From Prevotella sp. E2-28 (GTDB lineage Bacteria > Bacteroidota > Bacteroidia > Bacteroidales > Bacteroidaceae): 64,000 nt of DNA. How positions within the stretch are numbered: position 1 is the stretch's first letter; every line of letters begins with the position of its first letter. Where the stretch lies: contig NZ_CP091788.1 of the NCBI RefSeq assembly GCF_022024055.1, forward strand, positions 1,116,001 to 1,180,000. The letters are read 5' to 3'. The notes beneath the pieces were generated by a model. That model was not told where the DNA came from. It worked only from the letters and a program-made list of their open reading frames with translations, and did not search any database. Below are positions 33,951-46,749 of this stretch, in pieces. A program made the position numbers and the translations under genes.

Positions 33951-35152
33951 AGAAGATATTATTGTTAGGCTCAGGTGAACTGGGCAAAGAGTTCGTGATT
34001 GCCGCCATGCGTGCCGGTCAGTATGTAATTGCTTGCGACCGTTATGACAATGCGCCTGCGATGCAGGTAGCAGATGAGCGTGAGGTGTTCTCTATGCTTG
34101 ATGGCGATGCGTTGGAGGCTGTGGTAAAAAAACACCAGCCCGATATCATCGTACCAGAGATTGAGGCTATTCGTACGGAGCGTCTTTTCCAGTTTGAGGA
34201 ACAGGGCATTCAGGTCGTTCCTTCGGCACGTGCCGTGAATTTTACAATGAATCGTCGCGCAATCCGCGACCTTGCTGCCAAAGAACTTGGCCTGCGTACA
34301 GCAAAGTACTTCTATGCTAAGACCTTCGAGGAGTTTAAGGCTGCTGCAGATGAGATTGGTTTCCCCTGTGTAGTTAAGCCGCTGATGTCTTCAAGTGGTC
34401 ACGGCCAGAGCTACGTGCATAACGATGATGAACTGGAGACTGCTTTCAAGGAGGCGATGGAAGGTTCGCGTGGCGATGTGAAAGAAGTTATCATTGAGGA
34501 ATTCATTGACTTTGACTCTGAGTTCACGCTGCTCACCGTTACCCAGAAGAATGGTTGGCCCACACTGTTCTGCCCACCAATCGGACATGTACAGAAGAGT
34601 GGCGACTATCGTGAGTCTTGGCAGCCGTATAAGATTTCTGATGAAGCTTTGAAGCAGGCTCAGTATATGGCCGATAAGGTAACAAAGGCCTTGACGGGTG
34701 CTGGAATCTGGGGCGTAGAGTTCTTCTTGACAAAGCAGGGAGAAGTTATTTTCTCAGAATTGTCACCACGTCCACATGATACAGGTATGGTGACACTGGG
34801 TCACACCACAAACCTCAGTGAGTTTGAACTGCATTTCCGTGCAGTGATGGGATTGCCTATTCCTGCTATCCATCTGGAACATGCAGGCGCTTCGGCAGTA
34901 ATTCTGTCACCAAAAGAGGCTTCTACACCTGTTGACCGCTCACTGCTTGACTATAACTTTGATGAGGCTCTGAAGGAGGATCGTACTCGTATCCGTATCT
35001 TTGGTAAGCCCGAAGCTCACAAGGGTCGTCGTATGGGTGTGGTACTCTGTTACGGTGAGGTGGGTGATGATGTCAATGCCCTCCGCGATAAAGCCAAACG
35101 TTTGGCAAAGACCGTACTTGGTACTGATCCTTACGCAAAATTAAGAGACTAA
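33947..35152 (+). CDS. purT: Formate-dependent GAR transformylase
   Basis: ATP-grasp enzyme that forms formyl-glycinamide ribonucleotide from GAR, formate and ATP, the folate-independent version of purine step three. Signatures: [20 protein letters not shown] (N-terminal pre-grasp fold), [34 protein letters not shown] (ATP loop) and [24 protein letters not shown] near 265-290. The 401 aa length is normal. It overlaps the preceding membrane protein gene by ATGA. Use of formate fits a fermenting anaerobe. Confidence 0.95.
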   Translation: MKKILLLGSGELGKEFVIAAMRAGQYVIACDRYDNAPAMQVADEREVFSMLDGDALEAVVKKHQPDIIVPEIEAIRTERLFQFEEQGIQVVPSARAVNFTMNRRAIRDLAAKELGLRTAKYFYAKTFEEFKAAADEIGFPCVVKPLMSSSGHGQSYVHNDDELETAFKEAMEGSRGDVKEVIIEEFIDFDSEFTLLTVTQKNGWPTLFCPPIGHVQKSGDYRESWQPYKISDEALKQAQYMADKVTKALTGAGIWGVEFFLTKQGEVIFSELSPRPHDTGMVTLGHTTNLSEFELHFRAVMGLPIPAIHLEHAGASAVILSPKEASTPVDRSLLDYNFDEALKEDRTRIRIFGKPEAHKGRRMGVVLCYGEVGDDVNALRDKAKRLAKTVLGTDPYAKLRD

Positions 35153-35163
35153 TTAACTCTGTA

Positions 35164-36102
35164 ATGTTTGAAATAAGACGATATACACCCGCCGACAAGC
35201 CAGCGTGGGACCGTTATGTGTCAAAGGCACGTAATTCTACGTTCCTCTTTTATAGGAACTACATGGATTATCATGCTGACCGCTTTACTGACCATTCGCT
35301 GATGTTCTATGTAGATGGTCATCTGCATTCCATCCTGCCGGCAAATATTGTAGGTAACACGTTATATTCTCACCAGGGTCTCACTTACGGGGGCCTGGTG
35401 ATGGATGTTAACGTGACGGCAGCCGATGTGATACAGTTGTTCAGGGAAATGAACGAATGGCTCCGTGCGGCTGGCATTACAAAGGTGGTCTATAAGCCTG
35501 TGCCCTGGGTATATCATCAGCATGCGTCCGAGGAGGATTTGTATCCGCTGTTCTGGATATGTCATGCTAAAGTCATCTCACGTGATGTGGGGACGGTTAT
35601 TTTCATGCAGCAGCATTTACGTTGGCGTAAAGACCGCCGTCGCCGTTTGCGCCATGCGCATGAACTGGGCGTGACGGTGGTCCGTGAGGATAACTTCCGT
35701 GCTTTCTGGCCTGTTTTGGAAAATAACCTAGTAGATCGTCATGGGGTACGTCCAGTGCATACGGTTGAGGAGATAGAGCTTCTTCATTCACGTTTCCCCA
35801 AGCATATCATTCAGTATAATGCCTATTACGAGGGTGAGGTGGTGGCTGGACTCACATTTTATCTGTCACCTCAGGTGTTGCATGGTCAGTATTGTTCATC
35901 TACTCCAGTGGGAAAGAAAGTGGGGGCCGTTGATGCTATCTATGAACGGGCTATGTATGAGGACTTTCCTGATTATCAGTATCTGGATTTTGGTCGTTCA
36001 ACTGAGGGTGATGGCTCTATTCTGAACGATGGCCTGGTAGCTCAGAAAGAAGGTTTCGGAGGTCGTGCTATCTGTTACGATACCTACGAATGGGAACCCT
36101 GA
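35164..36102 (+). CDS. GNAT/FemAB-like acyltransferase
   Basis: 312 residues; the C-terminal half (VVREDNFRAFWPVLENNLVD, KHIIQYNAYYEGEVVAGLTF, VGAVDAIYERAMYEDFPDYQ, YLDFGRSTEGDGSIL) resembles the GNAT/FemAB-type acyltransferases used in cell-envelope modification. The N-terminal half starts FEIRRYTPADKPAWDRYVSK. Such proteins transfer acyl or aminoacyl groups. The substrate is unknown; the neighbouring polysaccharide genes suggest an envelope substrate. Confidence 0.7.
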   Translation: MFEIRRYTPADKPAWDRYVSKARNSTFLFYRNYMDYHADRFTDHSLMFYVDGHLHSILPANIVGNTLYSHQGLTYGGLVMDVNVTAADVIQLFREMNEWLRAAGITKVVYKPVPWVYHQHASEEDLYPLFWICHAKVISRDVGTVIFMQQHLRWRKDRRRRLRHAHELGVTVVREDNFRAFWPVLENNLVDRHGVRPVHTVEEIELLHSRFPKHIIQYNAYYEGEVVAGLTFYLSPQVLHGQYCSSTPVGKKVGAVDAIYERAMYEDFPDYQYLDFGRSTEGDGSILNDGLVAQKEGFGGRAICYDTYEWEP

Positions 36103-36116
36103 TTTAAATAGACGCT

Positions 36117-37535
36117 ATGTCGTTCGTATCTGTAGCTTTCCTCGTATTCCTTCCAATAGTCTTTCTTCTCTATTGGACTGTGCGGAGGTGGCATAGATGG
36201 CAGAATGTATGTCTGCTGATTGCCAGCTACGTATTTTATGGCTGGTGGGACTGGCGTTTCCTTATACTTATATTGATAACGTCACTGTCGAGTTTCGGCA
36301 GTGGCGTCTTTATTGAGAAATCCCGATATCGATATTGGTGGTTAGTCGGTAACATCGCTTTGAACTTGGGAATACTTGGGGTGTTCAAGTATTATGGATT
36401 CTTCTTGGATAATTTGAATGCCCTTCTGTCTCAGTTCGGTCTTTCACTTGATACGCCTACATGGCGCATCATCCTGCCTGTAGGTATTAGCTTCTATACC
36501 TTCCAGTCGCTGAGCTATTCCATAGATGTTTATCGTGAGAAACTTCCTGCAACTAAGGACGTGGTGGCTTTCTGTACTTACATTGCATTCTTTCCTCAGT
36601 TGGTGGCAGGACCTATTGAACGGGCAACGAATCTGTTGCCACAGATGTTGGGTGGGCGTCGTTTTGATTATTCTGAGGCTGTTGACGGCTTGCGCCGCAT
36701 CTTGTGGGGATTCTTCAAAAAATTGGTCATTGCCGATAATTGTGCGTTGGCAGTGAATCAGATTTGGGGCGATTATTCTGATGCCAATGCCGCAACACTT
36801 ATTGTTGGTATGGTGTTGTTTACATTCCAAATTTATGGCGATTTCTCAGGTTATTCGGATATAGCTATCGGTACGGCGAAACTGTTTGGCATCCAGTTGA
36901 TGGAAAATTTCCGACTGCCTTATTTCTCGCGTAGCATTGGTGAGTTCTGGCGTCGCTGGCATATCTCCCTGATGACGTGGTTCCGTGATTACCTTTATAT
37001 TCCGCTGGGCGGCAGTAGGGCAGGGACGTTACGCACCATCCGCAATGTGTTTATTGTATTCTTGCTGAGTGGTTTATGGCATGGTGCCAACTGGACCTTC
37101 GTTACTTGGGGAGCCTATAATGCCATGCTGATCGTACTGGGCCGTTGGCTGTGGAAGTCGCAAACAAAGAATGACGAGCGGGTGGGGTGGAAAGACCTGT
37201 GGGCTGTAGGTCTTACGTTCATGTTAGTTGTCTTTGGATGGGTTGTATTCAGGGCAAACAGTGTTTCGGAAGCCGTAGATTATTTGTCTTGTCTAATCGG
37301 TTCTGTTACATCGGCTAACTTTGGAATGCCTATCTATGGTAAGATGACCGTTATCTATTGTCTGTTGTTGGTCGTCATAGAATGGTTGCAACGCGATCGG
37401 CTATGTCCGTTGCAGTTGGATGGCTGTTGGCTGGGACGTTATCGCTGGAGTCGCTGGCTGGTGTATTATCTGGTGTTCATGTTGGTGTTCTTCGGGCGTG
37501 GTGAGGAACAGACGTTTATCTATTTCCAATTCTGA
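36117..37535 (+). CDS. MBOAT family O-acyltransferase (AlgI-like)
   Basis: 472 residues, about a dozen membrane helices. The MBOAT core includes FFPQLVAGPIERATNLLPQM, GDFSGYSDIAIGTAKLFGI, FWRRWHISLMTWFRDYLYIP (His282) and LLSGLWHGANWTFVTWG with the probable catalytic His322. AlgI-like proteins move acetyl groups across the membrane for O-acetylation of exported polysaccharides. The next gene, an SGNH protein, is the usual partner that transfers the acetyl group. Confidence 0.92.
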   Translation: MSFVSVAFLVFLPIVFLLYWTVRRWHRWQNVCLLIASYVFYGWWDWRFLILILITSLSSFGSGVFIEKSRYRYWWLVGNIALNLGILGVFKYYGFFLDNLNALLSQFGLSLDTPTWRIILPVGISFYTFQSLSYSIDVYREKLPATKDVVAFCTYIAFFPQLVAGPIERATNLLPQMLGGRRFDYSEAVDGLRRILWGFFKKLVIADNCALAVNQIWGDYSDANAATLIVGMVLFTFQIYGDFSGYSDIAIGTAKLFGIQLMENFRLPYFSRSIGEFWRRWHISLMTWFRDYLYIPLGGSRAGTLRTIRNVFIVFLLSGLWHGANWTFVTWGAYNAMLIVLGRWLWKSQTKNDERVGWKDLWAVGLTFMLVVFGWVVFRANSVSEAVDYLSCLIGSVTSANFGMPIYGKMTVIYCLLLVVIEWLQRDRLCPLQLDGCWLGRYRWSRWLVYYLVFMLVFFGRGEEQTFIYFQF

Positions 37536-37542
37536 CGAGCCA

Positions 37543-38445
37543 ATGAAGAAGTTTCTTTTGCGTATATTGCTTTTCCTGATTCCTGCCATTTCTATCTTGG
37601 TTGGAGCGGAATGCTATATGCGTTCTATTCCCAATAGCTATCAGTTGAAGGATGACTGGATGCAGCGTAATGGTTATGCCGTCTCTACCTTGCTCTTGGG
37701 TAATTCCCATGGCTATTTTGCATTGAGTCCGTCGGTGATGGGCGACAGTGTGTTCAATCTTTGCAATGTATCTCAGCGATTGGAACAAGATTGTTTCCTG
37801 CTTCGTCATTATGCTGATAAGTATAAGGCTTTGGAGCGTATCATACTTGTGGCCGATAATTCCAATTTGTTTGATACGCCGATGGAGGATGACGAACCCG
37901 CGCGTGTCACTTATTATCAGTTGTATATGGGGTATCGGGCACATTCTATGCTGTCGCAATATGGCTTTGAACTGGCAGATATGTCGTATGTCTGGAAAAA
38001 GGTGAATTTCTATTGGAAGGGTGAGAGCATCATGTGCGATAGTCTTGGTTGGGGAAATAACTATGTGGTGGCCAATCGTAATGCAGATGATTTCCTCTAT
38101 GAGAATGTCAGACAGCATCATTTCGCAAGTTGGGAAGATACGCATCGTAATAGGGATAATATGAATGCTATTGCGGCTTGGTGTCAGCAGCATCATGTGG
38201 AATTGATATTGCTACAGACGCCAGTCTGTGAGGATTACACCCGGAAGGCCGATCCGTGGCAGTTGCGACTGGTCAATGCGATGGTTGATAGTTGTTGCGC
38301 GCAGTATGGTGCTCAAAAGCGTGACTATTCTTGTGATTCCCGTTTCCGTGACACAGACTTTTTCGATTCTGATCACCTGTCCGATCAAGGGGCACGTAAG
38401 TTCTCGGCCATCCTTGCTCATGATCTCCAAATACTTCAACGATAG
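37543..38445 (+). CDS. SGNH-like O-acetylation partner protein
   Basis: 300 residues from ATG 37543; the open frame extends upstream into the MBOAT gene but MKKFLLRILLFLIPAISILV is the natural membrane-anchor start. Candidate catalytic residues: Ser55 in LLGNSHGYFA (block I, Gly-Asn-Ser) and Asp275/His278 in FDSDHLSDQGARKFS (block V, DxxH). This is the layout of AlgJ/AlgX-like or DltD-like partners of MBOAT proteins that acetylate glycans in the periplasm. It lies 7 nt after the MBOAT gene. Confidence 0.8.
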   Translation: MKKFLLRILLFLIPAISILVGAECYMRSIPNSYQLKDDWMQRNGYAVSTLLLGNSHGYFALSPSVMGDSVFNLCNVSQRLEQDCFLLRHYADKYKALERIILVADNSNLFDTPMEDDEPARVTYYQLYMGYRAHSMLSQYGFELADMSYVWKKVNFYWKGESIMCDSLGWGNNYVVANRNADDFLYENVRQHHFASWEDTHRNRDNMNAIAAWCQQHHVELILLQTPVCEDYTRKADPWQLRLVNAMVDSCCAQYGAQKRDYSCDSRFRDTDFFDSDHLSDQGARKFSAILAHDLQILQR

Positions 38446-38508
38446 TCATTGTTAGCGTTTTTTATCTTAAAAAATGTCTTAGTATTTCGTGAATACGTAA
38501 AAACTGCG

Positions 38509-38516
38509 TATCTTTG
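38509..38516 (+). promoter_or_regulatory. Promoter -7 box of the BI-1 family gene
   Basis: TATCTTTG, ~33 nt upstream of the ATG at 38549. Confidence 0.65.
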
Positions 38517-38548
38517 TCGCGCTTATTATTAAATATATATATATAAAT

Positions 38549-39268
38549 ATGGATTACGAAGAAATCAATTATCGTTCTTATTCGCGTGAACGCGAATTAG
38601 AGGCATCGGTAGCTTTTCCTGTGCTGATGCGAAAAACATATCTGTGGATGGCAATGGCTTTGGCTATCACAGGTCTTACGTCTTATGTTGTGGCTACAAA
38701 TGCAACATTTATGGGACTGATGTTCCAATATCCCAAAGCAATCTGGGTATTCTTTATTGCTGAGATCGCTCTTGTCATCGGCCTAACGGCAGCTATTAAG
38801 AAAATATCGTTGTCGGTAGCTACGCTGATGTTCATTGCTTATGCTGTATTGAATGGTGTTACGTTCTCAACGTTGTTCTATGTCTATACAATGGGTAGCT
38901 TGGCTTCTACATTCTTTGTGACGGCAGGAACATTCGGTGCTATGTCGGCTGTAGGCTTCGTTATAAAGAAAGACCTGTCGGCAATGGGACATATCTTGAT
39001 TATGGCGCTCATTGGTATTATCATCGCCACTATGGTGAATATCTTTTTGGGCAGTCAGGGATTGGATATGATTATTACTTATCTGGGCGTGCTCATCTTT
39101 GTAGGACTTACAGCTTATGATACCCAGAAAATCAAAAAGATGTTTATGATGGCACCAGATGCTGGTGTGCATATGCAAAAATATGCCGTTCTTGCAGCTT
39201 TGACGCTCTATCTTGACTTCATAAATCTCTTCCTCTATATGTTGAAACTTTTTGGAAATAGGAAATAA
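38549..39268 (+). CDS. Bax inhibitor-1/YccA family membrane protein
   Basis: 239 residues with seven membrane helices. The family signature is visible: MRKTYLWMAMALAITGLTSY near the N-terminus and LGVLIFVGLTAYDTQKIKKM near residue 195, where the conserved Asp pair typical of BI-1 calcium/proton leak channels would sit. Bacterial members (YccA, YbhL) affect membrane protein quality control or ion leakage. Single-gene unit with its own promoter and terminator. Confidence 0.92.
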   Translation: MDYEEINYRSYSRERELEASVAFPVLMRKTYLWMAMALAITGLTSYVVATNATFMGLMFQYPKAIWVFFIAEIALVIGLTAAIKKISLSVATLMFIAYAVLNGVTFSTLFYVYTMGSLASTFFVTAGTFGAMSAVGFVIKKDLSAMGHILIMALIGIIIATMVNIFLGSQGLDMIITYLGVLIFVGLTAYDTQKIKKMFMMAPDAGVHMQKYAVLAALTLYLDFINLFLYMLKLFGNRK

Positions 39269-39294
39269 TTCTCTTATATATAATAAGGTGTATG

Positions 39295-39337
39295 ATTGCA
39301 GGTTTGTCAAGAAAGATGAAAACCTGCAATTTTTTTA
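39295..39337 (+). terminator. Intrinsic terminator after BI-1 family gene
   Basis: Perfect 11-bp stem ATTGCAGGTTT (39295-39305) / AAACCTGCAAT (39320-39330) followed by seven T. Confidence 0.9.
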
Positions 39338-39357
39338 TGAAAAAAGTTTGTGAAATA

Positions 39358-39388
39358 TTTGGTGGTTCGGAAAAAAGTAGTACCTTTG
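39358..39388 (+). promoter_or_regulatory. rRNA operon promoter
   Basis: -33 TTTG (39358-39361), 19-nt spacer, -7 TACCTTTG (39381-39388). Start expected near 39395, giving a leader of ~280 nt before 16S. Confidence 0.85.
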
Positions 39389-39427
39389 CATCCGCTTTCG
39401 CTTAAAAACTAGCGGGGCAGTTAAGAA

Positions 39428-39440
39428 AGAGTTCTTTGAA
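39428..39440 (+). promoter_or_regulatory. boxA-like antitermination site in the rrn leader
   Basis: AAGAGTTCTTTGAA resembles boxA (core CTTTGA/CTTTAA) that recruits Nus factors to rRNA transcripts. A second copy lies before 23S at 41653. Confidence 0.5.
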
Positions 39441-39676
39441 AGATTTACATAGACAGAAGTAGTACAAGAAGCGAGTATTTAATGTTTGATATTTAATATT
39501 TAATGTTAGGTACTTGGGTAGAAGAAACAAACCGTTTAATTCTTGAATACTGGATAGTCGTTCTGAGACAGATAATGATTAAATTTACAAGGCTTCTGGG
39601 AACGAGTGCAATGAAAGCTTGCTTTCAATTGCTGAGTGACGACGAAGACTCGTAAAGGATATCGAAGATATTATTT

Positions 39677-41282
<1,606 letters not shown>

Positions 41283-41425
41283 GAATGACTGTCCGTCCTT
41301 AATAAAAATAAGGACACGTGAAAACGAGAAGAGGTTTGAATCTGGACCCAGTGCTTCTTTACTACATACTGTTTATAAGATATAGAGAAAGAAGAAGCTG
41401 AGCGTACTGCCCACAGCTTGAAGCC

Positions 41426-41499
41426 AGTCCTATAGCTCAGTTGGTTAGAGCGCCACACTGATAATGTGGAGGTCGGCAGTTCAAGTCTGCCTGGGACTA
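41426..41499 (+). tRNA. tRNA-Ile (anticodon GAT)
   Basis: Full cloverleaf: acceptor AGTCCTA/TGGGACT, D arm GCTCAGTTGGTTAGAGC, anticodon GAT at 41460-41462, T arm GGCAGTTCAAGTCTGCC. CCA is not encoded. Usual position between 16S and 23S. Confidence 0.97.
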
Positions 41500-41520
41500 C
41501 GATTTCTCTAGAAGATCCTC

Positions 41521-41594
41521 GGGGGATTAGCTCAGCTGGCTAGAGCACCTGCTTTGCAAGCAGGGGGTCAACGGTTCGAATCCGTTATTCTCCA
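41521..41594 (+). tRNA. tRNA-Ala (anticodon TGC)
   Basis: Acceptor GGGGGAT/ATTCTCC, D arm GCTCAGCTGGCTAGAGC, anticodon TGC at 41555-41557 (stem CCTGC/GCAGG), T arm ACGGTTCGAATCCGT. CCA is not encoded. It lies 21 nt after tRNA-Ile. Confidence 0.97.
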
Positions 41595-41652
41595 CGATGT
41601 ACAGACAACCTCTGAGATTCAGTGTTTCATGTTTAATGTTTAATGTACAAGA

Positions 41653-41663
41653 GATCTTTGACA
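41653..41663 (+). promoter_or_regulatory. boxA-like site before 23S
   Basis: GATCTTTGACA, similar to the leader copy at 39428, in the spacer after tRNA-Ala. The remaining spacer to 41798 contains only repeated TTTAATGT phrases. Confidence 0.5.
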
Positions 41664-41798
41664 TATTGACACACAAGACTGTAAGTAAAGACTTTGATAA
41701 GTCAAACTGAGTAGATTAATAATCTCAAAATTACAGCTGAAAGTATGAGCTATACGTTGAATGTTTAATGTTTAGTCATTAATGTTTAATGTATATAG

Positions 41799-44695
<2,897 letters not shown>

Positions 44696-44813
44696 TGAAG
44701 CGCATGCTTTCAACTGTGAGCAGTTTGATGAATGAAGTTAGAGCTTCGGTCTATGTGTGGTATGTCAACCTTATACCGGTACGTCCAGAAGACATGGCGT
44801 ATTGAGAGATATT

Positions 44814-44924
<111 letters not shown>

Positions 44925-44936
44925 TTTTTTCAGAGA

Positions 44937-44973
44937 AGCCCTGATTCAGCAATGAGTCAGGGCTTTTTCGTTT
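44937..44973 (+). terminator. rRNA operon terminator
   Basis: AGCCCTGATTC (44937-44947) pairs with GAGTCAGGGCT (44954-44964) with one G-U, followed by TTTTTCGTTTTT. Confidence 0.88.
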
Positions 44974-44989
44974 TTGTGGGTTTCAGGGG

Positions 44990-45037
44990 CGTTATAACGG
45001 AATATCGTCATAACGTGATACCGTTATAACGTCAAGT
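44990..45037. repeat. Array of three 16-nt units (CGTTATAACG palindrome)
   Basis: Units begin at 44990, 45006 and 45022, exactly 16 nt apart; each starts with the 10-nt motif CGTTATAACG (the second has one change, CGTCATAACG). The first and third motifs are perfect palindromes. Two-turn-like regular spacing suggests protein binding on one DNA face. Confidence 0.75.
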
Positions 45038-45040
45038 ATT

Positions 45041-45124
45041 CATAAGTCTTAGAAATAATTTCATAACTCCTAGAGATATTTTTATAAGTCTAGGAGTTAT
45101 TTCAGTAACTCTTAGAGTTATTTT
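45041..45124. repeat. Array of four 21-nt units
   Basis: Units begin at 45041, 45062, 45083 and 45104 with an exact 21-nt period and consensus close to CATAASTCYTAGAGTTATTT. Within the units, TAACTCC and GGAGTTA are partly complementary. They touch without spacers. Confidence 0.75.
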
Positions 45125-45134
45125 TGTAAATCAT

Positions 45135-45200
45135 ATACTAACGGGTACTAAGTATCATATTATCGGGTACAAAACACCATACTAACGGGTGCTAAGTGCC
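45135..45200. repeat. Array of three 22-nt units
   Basis: Units begin at 45135, 45157 and 45179, exactly 22 nt apart, with consensus ATACTAACGGGTACTAAGTA plus two bases; the middle unit is diverged. ATACTAAC also occurs at the ends of the element at 23187-23424. Confidence 0.75.
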
Positions 45201-45258
45201 ATACTTTTGAGTAAGAAAAAGTATCATTTCTGCATCTTCCTGTGTCACAGCGATTTCC

Positions 45259-45438
45259 GGTGACACTTTTTGGCATGCCCCCCCAAAAAAAATGAGGAAA
45301 AATGCCTTCCGTTTCCGAAATTTACAGTCGTAGACGTATCCGCTATCCGCAGTGATGCGTAAGCGTATCCGCTGTGACGTCTTGCAGGTCTTGCCATTTT
45401 TTTGCGGTAAAGACAGTGCTATAATGAAAAGTGTCACC
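45259..45438. repeat. 180-nt segment bounded by perfect 12-nt inverted repeat
   Basis: GGTGACACTTTT at 45259-45270 and its exact reverse complement at 45427-45438. Inside are a C7/A7 run and GTATCCGC repeated near 45337 and 45364. An open frame on the minus strand crosses it, but it starts with GTG and has low-complexity content, so I do not call a gene. Confidence 0.5.
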
Positions 45439-45585
45439 GTAAACTGCAGTGAATCTGTAGCTTACAGATATGAAGAAAAATGCTTATTCATGAATATGTA
45501 TTTTTGCTATGAGGGCAATTAACGAGTATGATAAAATGGTTCTTCGCTGGAATGACATGATAAATAATAGTAGAAAATTGACGCT

Positions 45586-45689
45586 TTGACACATTTGACA
45601 CATTATTTATAAAAAGTCTCACGCGTACGTATACGCGCATGCGTACGCAAGAGGTTTTAATTATATGTCAAATGTGGCAAATGTGTCAA
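45586..45689. repeat. ~104-nt imperfect palindrome
   Basis: The ends TTGACACATTTGACACATT and (inverted) AATGTGGCAAATGTGTCAA match closely, the arms continue through AGTCTCaCGCGTACG / CGTACGCAAGAGG, and the centre is the alternating purine-pyrimidine stretch GTACGTATACGCGCATGCGT. It could fold into one long hairpin or bind a dimeric protein. It lies ~95 nt upstream of the fimbrillin promoter. Confidence 0.7.
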
Positions 45690-45783
45690 TGGTGATCTCT
45701 TATAATTTGAAAAATCGTATGGATCTTATAGTTTTTTATTGATATTTCCTGACTATTATGGATTGATAATCCGAAATTATTTG

Positions 45784-45791
45784 TACCTTTG
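45784..45791 (+). promoter_or_regulatory. Promoter -7 box of the fimbrillin operon
   Basis: Perfect TACCTTTG; ATTG at 45762-45765 could serve as -33 element. The ATG is ~55 nt downstream. A small hairpin GGATTGATAATCC (45760-45772) overlaps the -33 region. No inverted repeats were seen immediately flanking the promoter that would mark an invertible switch. Confidence 0.7.
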
Positions 45792-45845
45792 CAATCAAAT
45801 TACCATTAGATATAAAAATATACAACCCCCAATAACGTTACAATT

Positions 45846-46721
45846 ATGAAGATCAAGGTTTTCTTCTTCGCGGTTGCAGCCGCAGTACTGACATCTTGTA
45901 GCAGTGACGAGGTCAGTGACAACGAGTCAAATGTGATTAATCTTTCTGCTCAGGTGAGTGGTACAACCCGTGCAACGGCAACTGAAGAATTACAGAACAC
46001 GCAGTTCGTTGCAGGCAAAACCATTCATGTTGATGTCTTTGAAACTGGGCAGACTACCCCTTATGCTAATGGAGACTATACAACAACTGACGGTGCCGGT
46101 GGCATGTCGGGTAATCTGGTGTATCCTGCATCGAAGCAAAACATTGATATTGAGGCCTATTATCCCTCAACAGTGACTTATTCTGCTACAACCTTTACGG
46201 TGTCGGCTACCCAGCAGACCGCTGCTCAGTATCAGGGGTGTGACTTGATGTATGCAAAGTTACAGAATCAGCCCAAGAAGGATGAGCACCAGTTGACTTT
46301 CAGTCACGCTTTGAGTAAGGTGATTGTTAATCTGTCAGCAGGTAATGGCGTTTCAGCTTCTGATATCACTTCAAAAGTGACGGCAGTGACGCTGAATGGC
46401 AGTAAATTGACAGCAAACATCAACAAGGGTGTGGTTTCTTCTGCATCTGGCAGTACGTCAAGTATTGATGTGACGGGTAGTAATGTGCTCAGCAATGTAG
46501 GTATCATTGTGCCGCAGACCATTACTAGCGGAACGGCATTTATCTCTGTTACCTATGGTGGTCAGACTTATACTTACAGTCTGTCATCAGACAAGGTTTT
46601 TGCTGCAGGTAAGCAGTACACCTATACACTAACATTGAATGCCGGTGGTATTTCATTGAAGTCACAGACTATTACTGACTGGGTTTCAGAAACGGGCGGT
46701 TCAGGTACAATCACCATTTAA
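45846..46721 (+). CDS. Fimbrillin family lipoprotein
   Basis: 291 residues. Lipobox VLTSC (Cys18), then a short N-terminal region ending in GTTRATAT; Arg42 is a candidate site for the Arg-specific cleavage that matures type V pilins in Porphyromonas. The body (FVAGKTIHVDVFETGQTTPY, IDIEAYYPSTVTYSATTFTV, LTFSHALSKVIVNLSAGNGV) follows the Mfa-like/fimbrillin A pattern of two transthyretin-like beta domains. It is the shortest in the operon and stands first, as a major pilin often does (inference). Confidence 0.85.
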   Translation: MKIKVFFFAVAAAVLTSCSSDEVSDNESNVINLSAQVSGTTRATATEELQNTQFVAGKTIHVDVFETGQTTPYANGDYTTTDGAGGMSGNLVYPASKQNIDIEAYYPSTVTYSATTFTVSATQQTAAQYQGCDLMYAKLQNQPKKDEHQLTFSHALSKVIVNLSAGNGVSASDITSKVTAVTLNGSKLTANINKGVVSSASGSTSSIDVTGSNVLSNVGIIVPQTITSGTAFISVTYGGQTYTYSLSSDKVFAAGKQYTYTLTLNAGGISLKSQTITDWVSETGGSGTITI

Positions 46722-46749
46722 ATTAACAGGCAATTCGTTGGCTTTGTCT

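Noticed and set aside
45135..45200. Possible replication-type iterons
   Set aside because: Arrays of three units without a rep or dnaA-like gene nearby and without DnaA boxes that I could see.
45192..45437. 81-codon open frame on the minus strand
   Set aside because: GTG start inside an inverted repeat, low-complexity FFLIFFGGAC from a homopolymer run, no promoter or neighbour support.
45700..45845. Invertible promoter upstream of the fimbrillins
   Set aside because: The small hairpin at 45760-45772 and the palindrome at 45586-45689 do not form a pair of inverted repeats flanking the promoter, and no invertase gene is present.
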